Assembly: GCA_008694505.1 (NCBI GenBank)
Contig: VZDJ01000223.1
Span: forward strand, 1,639,350 to 1,703,349
DNA length: 64,000 nt
From: Cyanoderma ruficeps
Taxonomy: Eukaryota; Chordata; Aves; Passeriformes; Timaliidae
Direction of reading: 5' to 3'
Shown: one piece after another, positions 42,101 through 51,100 of the stretch
Layout of the letters: every line of letters begins with the position of its first letter
How positions within the stretch are numbered: the stretch's first letter is position 1
The notes under the pieces: generated by a model
The model's database searches: none
Told to the model about the DNA's origin: nothing
Seen by the model: the letters and a program-made list of their open reading frames with translations, nothing else
Translations under genes and position numbers: made by a program

Positions 42101-45100
42101 AGTAGGATTTAATCTTAATTGTTTAAATGGGGATTATCAGAATAGTTGATACTTCACAGCCCTGGTACTAATTCTGTAACCTTCTTGTTCTCTTTGGCCG
42201 TGAATGTCAATCCTTTTATTCTACTTTAGAATCCTTTCATTCATTTTTAGCTCAGCGAAAGCCATGAGGGACTTAAGTGCATTTCAACACTAGCCCACTT
42301 CCCTGTATACAAATATCCAATCAAATATTATTTTAATTAGCAGTTGCCTTCAGTTCCAACATGCTTTATTGGGCTATCAAGTAGCTGAGTCCATAAATCT
42401 ATACATTATAAATCTAATGCAGTAAACACCCCAGAAAGGAATCTTAATAGCACATAAGCTTGAGACAGCTTGCTGTGAAATTTCCATAAATATCTCTGAA
42501 GGGGTGTAGCAATATGAGGTGCATGAGAAATCAGAGTTTAAAAGAAGCAAACCAGCTGGCTTGTGTTACACACTAAAGTGAAACCCACTTATGTGAATAA
42601 GTGACATGAATAAAACATTTACATGGGGCTGAGCAGCTCCCTGTACCTACCAGGGAAAGCTGCATCTTGTCCAGGAATCCTGACCTTAGGACGGCTTTTG
42701 AAATCACCACTTTTATCCAGCAAATCATTTCAGCCTCAGTAAATTATTTTCAATGAATCAGATTGTCAGGACTGGTCAGTGCTGCAAGTGTGAGAAATCA
42801 CCCTTTAGACTGCTCAAAGTGACCTGAGCCTGGGCTGGGCATTAAGCTCATTTGTACAGCTTTACCGTGGAACAGCAAACTGCAATGGAAGCCTCTCTGG
42901 GCTACGGCTCAGTGTGCACTAGGAAAAAAGCCAGTTCAAGTGTCTTACTAAAATAAAATAAATTAACAGTAATCAGGAGGACAAAAATTACCACAGTAGA
43001 TAGGGATCAGCTTCACTGTGAATGTAACTTCCCTCCTGCCAGGCAGTAAAGGTGGAATTTGCACCCAGATGTGTTTAAAGATAACTTGGTGTATTTTAAA
43101 ATAACAGGGGACAAGCACCGTTGTATTTTTAAGTAGCAGTACCACCATTCACACATGGCACCAGATTCATGCCCCAGCAAGAGAAACAAAGCACTGGTGC
43201 CTGTTTGATCACCATTTCACATTTGGAATTTCAATCCTTTTTGTACTGGCTGGGTATCCCATTCCAAGTTGAGTTGTTATCACAGTGAAGAGGATTTTGT
43301 TAATCTAGACAAAATTTCACCTGAAGCAACTGGTGCTCACTGCTTCTTATCTGGGCCCAACATCTTTGGTGAGAAGAGTGGGCTGAACAAACCCAATTCC
43401 TTCCACATTGCTTCATGGGCCAAGTTCTCCAACCCTCTCATCATCTTGGTGACCCTGCTCTGGGTCCTCCCCCATTTTTCTAGTCTCTGTCTTGGACTTG
43501 GACGATCAGTGCATTGGAGACCCCATATAATAAGGTAGAAAGATTCATTAATTAATTTTACTTAATGAGATTATTGATGAAGGCATCTTTCAAGTTACTG
43601 GTTTTCTAATAGAAATTTCTGTCCCAAACAGGCATTTCATCTGTAAGTCCCAGAAACACAAAGGGGCTAATGAACCCTCATAAAGTATCACCCACACCCA
43701 GATGAGTGTGAGGGCACTTACAGTCAGCTGGGGGCATTAGGATGGGAAAAGTTCTGCAAATAGGGGAGAGACCATCTTACTCACTTTTAAAGTTTCCATG
43801 TGGCTGGTTTTGCCCAGGCTTAGTTCAGGCTTGAAATGAGTTTACAAAGTGCTGTAACCAACCACCGCTAGAACAAAATCTCACTTTTGCTCTACGCTCC
43901 AGCACTAAAATCCAGCAAGGCAAACAGTGTCTATTCATTCCACCACTGAACTGATTTTGTGAATTAGGAAATTCTTGGTTTGATTTTCAAACAGGACAAA
44001 GAGTCTGTGCAGAACTGCCCTCCCAGGGAGGCACCGTATCAGCTAATTAATGGTTTCATCCTGCTAGTTTAGAATCACACAAGAACAGCATAAAACCCCA
44101 GAGCTGGGACACACTGATTTTTCCTCAGAAAACCCATTCTAGTTAATCTCTTCCATCCTCCCACTGTGTTCACCTTTAACATAAGGCAGCTCTGTATCAT
44201 GAGGCTGGCACCTAAAATTAGGTAGGCCCTTGCTATGCTCCCTCCTACTCCCACCCACTACTTGCATATGTATGTGGTTTGTAAGGACCAGCTGTGAATT
44301 TTGCCCCTGTAAACACTGTTTTTCTAGCATTTTAACAGGACCGCATTCCAAAATATTCTACATTAACAGCTATTTTCCTCAAGAACGCTTATCTTAAATT
44401 TTCACAAAAGACAAGGAGAAGTTCTCAAATATTTTAAAACTTTGGGGATCTTTTCCCTTAGACGAATTAGGGCTTGTGATGTTTTCTGTCTTACGACAAA
44501 GGGGAAACAATAATGCTTTATTAGGGTTATCTTTCAGCAATTTATCTAAAAATCAGAAGTTTCTCATGGAGGCATTGTGCACTTCAGGTTCCTCCTTTGG
44601 AAGGTGGAGAATTTGCTCCAGGTTAAGTAAAAGCTTGAGGTCAATACTTACACATTAATAAAAACCACACGTGATATGTTCTAGTGCATCTTTAAATCGT
44701 GCCTAACAAATCATGTTTCTGCTTGGAAAGCAGACACATCATACTATAAAATTCTATATTTTTTTTGGTCTTGCTCAGGAAGGAGACACCACTCATTTTA
44801 CTGAAAACTGGGCATTCATAGAAACTGTTTAGCATTGTAGCTGAGCTAAGAATAGCAGAGCATGTGTGATGGATGGAGAACTTCTGTAGTGTAAACATCG
44901 ATGTTTTACAACACTAGAGTTAAAGGTATCATCGTAAAAGGAAATAAGTCACAGTTGATTTTACTTGCTGCACAGTAACTTGAAAATCTAGGTTTGTTCC
45001 TTTTCTAAATGTTCTCTGCACATTTCTGCTGCTTTATAAATGAAGGATGCAAAGCCCAACACACTGAGGTGTGTTCAGCTCATTCCTGAATACTCTGGTG

Positions 45101-48100
45101 TATAACAATATCCTGGTTATCTTCAGGTTATCTCTAGCAAGGGTTGTGGCCCTTGCTAGAAGAAATCAATTAATTTCAAATCATAGCAGACCTTATGTAG
45201 AAGTAAACTTCTGCATTTTCCACTTAATTTTCAGTCAGTTCAGAGCAGCAAACTAAGAAAACCCGTGATCTGCCATACTGATTTCAGCCTGGAATTGAAA
45301 TTCCCCTGGACTGAATCCAGTTCCAGCTCTGCTCCCTGGCAAGCAGTAGACAAGTTACTTGCACCAAAATTAGCAGTTATCAAATCATCATTGTAGGTGT
45401 CCCCATCTTAACTCTGATGTTTTGTGGGTAGGGATGGGTAATTTGAGGCATGCAGTGCTGGTTCCACTGAGTTCAAAGAAAGCTGCAGTTACTTTGCATC
45501 CCTTAAAATTTGGACCTCTCCTGTTTTACATTTCACACACACACAAAAAAANNNNNNNAAAAAAAAAAAAAAGCCATGTTGTTTTTGAAAATTTTTTCTT
45601 TTTACCTGTCATCCCCAAATTCTCCTGAATGAAAATAAAGAATAGTTACATAGTCACAAGAAGTGGCAAATATCTAAATAGTACTGGCTGAGCACTAACC
45701 AAGTGCTATCTGCAATTCCTGGTGTTTAATGTACAGGGATCCAAAGCTGTCTCCATCCATCAGCTCAGCATCAGTTCACACACCTTCTGATGTAGCCATG
45801 TGAATCTGGGTCATCCCAACATGTTTCTCTTGAATTTTTGAAATTCAGTTTCTCTGATTCTCACTGAAATCATTTTGCATGACTATAAGGAAAATAATCT
45901 CAGATGTAGAACTAGGAAACTTGGCATTGGATTTTATGATAACATGAGCTTGTAATACAAGAATGTTAAGACCTTAAGCTGCTTTTGGTTGGGCAATCTT
46001 TTTTTTTTTTTCTTGAGAGGCTGTTTGTTTTTTAATATCAGGAACCAAAATGGAGAAACATTCTTTCAGCTTCCACAAATACTGCACACTCTGTCCAGCT
46101 TCTGGCCTGTCACAGAAGGCATCTGTTACAATTTCTTCTGTGAGAAAACACCAGAAAGTGAATTATTTCGCTCCCTGGGTTTTGGGTGGGCCGTCGGAAG
46201 CAGATCAAAGCACACAGCAAGGTTTTTTGGGATGTGCTTCATCCAGAGCAAAGTCACTGCTCCAGGTCCATGTCAGTTTAGCACACGAGGAGTTTGAACA
46301 AAAGCCTTGAACGTGCTCTGATGCATTTGCAAATAGCCAGCACTGGAATTTTTAGGCAGCTCACTCAGAGACAGGACTGTGAGTAGCTGCACACATTAAA
46401 CCAGCATTTCCAGGGGAGCAGCACTTGGCTGACTCTGGGGCAGACACATTTCAGGTGGTGCTTTCAAGCTGAGAAGTGCCTGGGCTGTCACTCAAACCTT
46501 AGTTCTGATTCAGCCTTGGCTCAGATCTTGCTGTTGTTACTGATTTTATTTTAGTTTGGGCCATTCGTTTGTTGTCAACAATTTTTAATGATGCAGCACA
46601 CGCTATTTGGCTGGATAAATCTTCTTCCTAGTGATTACTGCCCTCTGAAATGGCTTATAGATTTTTCTGAGTAGACAAGGGTTTAATCGGTTTAATCAAG
46701 GAATAAATAGCAAGACTGTCTTCTGGGGTTTCACTTTATATCCCTCAATCTTTAATTAATAGTCAAGCAAAATCTGCAGTCCCTGAGGGAAACACAAGAA
46801 ACATTTATGTTGCCTCAGGACACAGCTCCATGAGGTGACATGTGCTCTTGATCTTATTACAGCCAGTAAAATTAAGGTCACTGACATTTTCCAGGACCTG
46901 CCCAGCATCTCCTGGGGTGCTGTTGAGGGTTGTGTGTTCCTTTTGGAATGTCTTGTAAGAGGGTATAGGTTTAAATGAATTTTAACAAAAAGGAAAAATT
47001 AAAAATGCATGTTTCAGTTCAAATAATCTGATGTTGATAAATGCAGTGCAGAAACCCTTCCCAAACTGCCTTTGGGATTCATGTCTGGAAACTGTCATCC
47101 TTAGATGTTGTCAGGATTGATTGATGGACGGATTGATAGATTATACTTGCATCAATGTCACTCAGTTGTTTTATTTTGCTCTAATTGCTTACCCTCTAAA
47201 TTAAAATGCTTTAGTTACAGCTCAGAATAAATTATTCCTTGCAGATCTTCCCAGCATTTGCTCTTCAAAATAGCAAGAGTTTTTCAGTGCTTGACAGCAT
47301 TTAGTATCTGCCTTCTACCCACTGGCCTTTCCAAAGGGGATTCCAGCCACGACGGGCACCTTGGCTGGCTCTGCAGGTGCTGGCTCCAAGAGCTGAAGAA
47401 ACAAAAAGTGAATACCAACTTTAAATTCATAAGGGACTACAGCAAAGTGTTAAAATCACTGGCTGTGGAAAGCTGAGAAATAGTTCAAGAGTGCATTCCC
47501 AAAATGTGTGAGGTGCAGGACCAGCAGCTCCACGTACAATTATAGAATGATTCAGAAGCTGGTAGAGATTTGAGGGCAGCAGAATTAACCCACTTACAGC
47601 ATGCTGACCATCCTGCCTGCCAAATCTTGCTGTATTTCTCTAAACTCCACAGCCATGTGGGGGAGCCTGGCTGTAACTAAAGGCCAGCTATTGCCATGAT
47701 CCCATGGATTGCCTTCAGGAGCAGCAACTCCCTGAACTCCTGTAGATGCTCCATTGTGACCTGCTGTAGTAGGGAAGGGCGATTTCTCTCTCCCTGCCAG
47801 GATGTGAAGGTCCTCAAGATGCTGCTGCAAGCTGGGATGGCTCCACTTTTGTGCAGGATCTGTTTGATTGTGTATTTTCTAATTGTACAGTATTTCCACT
47901 TGTGCCCCAGGAATTCTGATTATGGCTTAAGAGAGTTGCTGTAGAGAAACATGAGAATGAGAGCTGAGAACCTTCTCTGAGGTGTGAAATTTGGGACAGT
48001 GGGTTTGAAAGGGAAAAAGGATCCTTGCAAAGCAAAGGGCTGTCCCAAGCACGGGGGGAACAAGAAGAAAGGCCTGGAAACAAAAGCCAAAGGCAATAAT

Positions 48101-51100
48101 TCCAGCAAATCTTGTGAAGCCATGTGGAGTCCACACCGACAGAATGACTCAGGGCCTGTGCTAGAGCAAGCAGGGAGGATGGCAGAGCCTCTGCATGAAG
48201 AATTAAGTTTCAGGATCTTCATTCAGGGGCATTGTGCTTTATTTTCCTGTAGTTATGGCCCTCATTAGCCCCCAAGCCAGCAGTGCCCAGGGCCTGCCTG
48301 CCAGTGGGGAAGGACGGGATGAGGAGTTGGTGTTCCCAGTCTTCTGGCAGATGGCACACGCTCCTTTCACAGCAACTCCAACCCTTCCCACGGGGACGTG
48401 CATGCAAGTCTAAAAACTACCAAAGCACAATGTGGAATCTATTTCTGAGTAGTGTAGAGCATGTCCCCTTCAAACCCATTGCATCTACATCTAGCAGTGC
48501 TGTTTGCTGCACTTTTAAATGGTTATTGCAATAGCAACAGTGAAAACACCAAAGGGTGAAGCTCTCAGCAGCACTGGGGGCCCACCAGGCCTTTGCAGAG
48601 GTTTTGTGCAGAGATAAGGAACAGCTTCATCCAGCATCAATATCCTTCAGCTGAGCACTATTGCATGTTAAAGGGCTAGTGAAGACTGGGGAATCCAAAA
48701 GAAAAGGCAGATTAAAAGTTTAGCAAAATTACTGCTATGGATTACATGGATTTAGTTTACGGGGTATGCTCGTTAAGGAGGAAAACTTGCTGTTTGTGTT
48801 GTTTTACACAAGCAGAGTTTCATCTTCCAGACTCCTCGGTTTGGCAGAGAAGAACAGGGTTCATCTGAGGCCAGAATTTGGCTTTTTAAGTTCAGATACA
48901 GCTAAATCCTTTTTGGCCTCTAATTGAGGAAGGGTCCCCATTCATTAGGAGAGTTTGACTGAATAATTGCTTAAGGTGGCATCTCCTGTCCTGAACTGAT
49001 CTCAAAACAGATGGGTCTTGCACAAGGTGGCTCCTTTTAAAGCCCAGGAGCCCTGGTGCAGTGGAAACATTGAGCCAGGTGTTGGGAATGTCATCCCATG
49101 TCAAACGGGGGGGAGGAAACCAACTTTCAAGAATGCTGCACGTCAGGTTTGTAGCTCAACATCCTGCAATGAGACCCCTGGCACTTGTGGTGTCTGCAAG
49201 ATTTCAGGATTCCCTCTTAGACTCCAGAGTTTGGCCCTGGCTGGAGAGCACAATTTGAGGAGAAAAGATGTCTTGATAATATTTAAAATTTTAAAAAAAG
49301 GTGCAGATATTTTCTTCATTAGCCCTTCTCTGAATTTTTGAGTTATTCTTTTCTCAAAGGATTGTCTGAGGCTGTAATTTATAAGAAATAATTTTCCATG
49401 TGAAGAAGGAAGAGCCATAAGGAGAGTAATTATAATGGCATTTGAAATAATCTGCTACTATTTCTTTGCCAAAACATCCCTCTGATCTCATGTTTTGTTT
49501 TCTCAAGCTCTGAAATTTGTCCTGCAGTTTGCTAATGTTAAAAAGACAGACTAATCTACTGACATATTTCCAGATCAAATGTTTCTGTTTTCTAGCAATA
49601 AATTTGGCTGCCCTCCGATTGCAGTGATTTGTTTGAAAACCTAAAAATCTTTAAATGTTGCTAATTGCTCTGAAAATGTTAAATTAGACTTTTGAACAGG
49701 AACATTTGCAAATGGAAAATGTTGTACATTTAAACTTTGTGATGTGGGCTTTCCAAATATTCTTTAACGTTCAAACCAGTTGCATCAATTAAGCAAAACA
49801 TAGAGGTAGATTTGGACTCCCTCTCACTTTTTATTGCTGGCCCTAACACACAAATCAGAGAGGATTCATTTCTAATACAAGAATGTTCTCCAAACCAGTA
49901 AATCTGGGATTATCTCTTCAGACTGATTATGTCAAAGCTCTTTAGTCACAGCACTTTTGGAGAGCTAAAAATAAATAGCAGCAGGCTTTATACATTTATT
50001 CTCTACCTAAATAATCTGCACGTATTGTGTGTGTCTGTCTACAATGTGAGACATGGTATCTGGACTTAATGTTTATTTATAAGAGCTCTTTTCCTGGGAA
50101 GGATTTTGGCAAAGGGTTTAAACCAAACTCTTAAGAGAATCGCCTGTGGGATAAAGTCTAGAGCAAGTTGAAAGGAGCTGGGTTCAAATCAGAAGCGTTT
50201 GCAGCAGCAGCTTGACAGACAACAGAGCAAAACTGGGCCCCATGTGTTTTGAAAATGAATGAAAACTGCTTCTTTTCTTTCTTACCGGTGATGAAACAAT
50301 CTTATGCCATCAAATACAGATAATTGTAGCCCAGATTTCGGTGCCACGGTTTTGGACTGAGAATTTTGTGCATTTAATTTGTGTGAGAGCAAACTGAAGT
50401 TGTTAGGGCAGTAGCAGGAAGTTGGGCATGCTGTCATTTGCCTCCTGGCCCTGGAGTACGTAGGAGAAAAATCTTCTGAAGAAGAAACACTTTACAAAGA
50501 ATTTTTTAGTTGGATACATCGAAGACCTGTGGATGCCTTTCCCTGCAATTCTACTCCTGTGCAGTTTCTCCCATTTCACAGGGCTCATGCTGCACGCTGA
50601 GGAGAAAATGGAGCCAAGGCTTCGGGTACACAGCATGTCTGGGCATGCCACATGAGGAAGCCAAACGGGAAAGAGAAACCAATTTTAAAATCATTTTGTT
50701 CTTATTTAAATTCAGCAATGGATTGCTCAGAAATGGTTTGATAAAAGCAGGCAATATAAACACTTAAAACAGTGCTGGAGGCAGTAAATTTTGCATTGGC
50801 AGAGGTGGAATGGATGGAATCCAGTTCATTCAGGTCCCGTAATTCTGCAGGTATTGGAAGAAGTTCTGTGTTGTTATACCAATAAATCACATGCTGAGAC
50901 TCCAATCTGGAGCACATCTCCAGTACTAAGCCTTATTGACTGAATATTTTAATTGAGGGGGAAAAGGCATTTCCTGACATTATAGAAAACAGAAATATGC
51001 CTCAGAGATATTTTTCTGAGTATATTTACAAATGTAAATATATTCATAATACAAATATGAATGCATACATTTCACAGTGTTGTGGAATAATGGGAATAAC

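Noticed and set aside
47545..47600. TATAGAATGATTCAG, similar to a CR1 tail
   Set aside because: Only about 15 nt are alike, and the following CR1 blocks (CCTGCCATGG, GCCCCATCCAGCC) are missing.
47984..48268. Lys/Gly-rich 94-codon frame that looks like a basic nuclear protein
   Set aside because: The composition comes from AG-rich DNA. Four other frames overlap it, and no homology or splicing is recognised.
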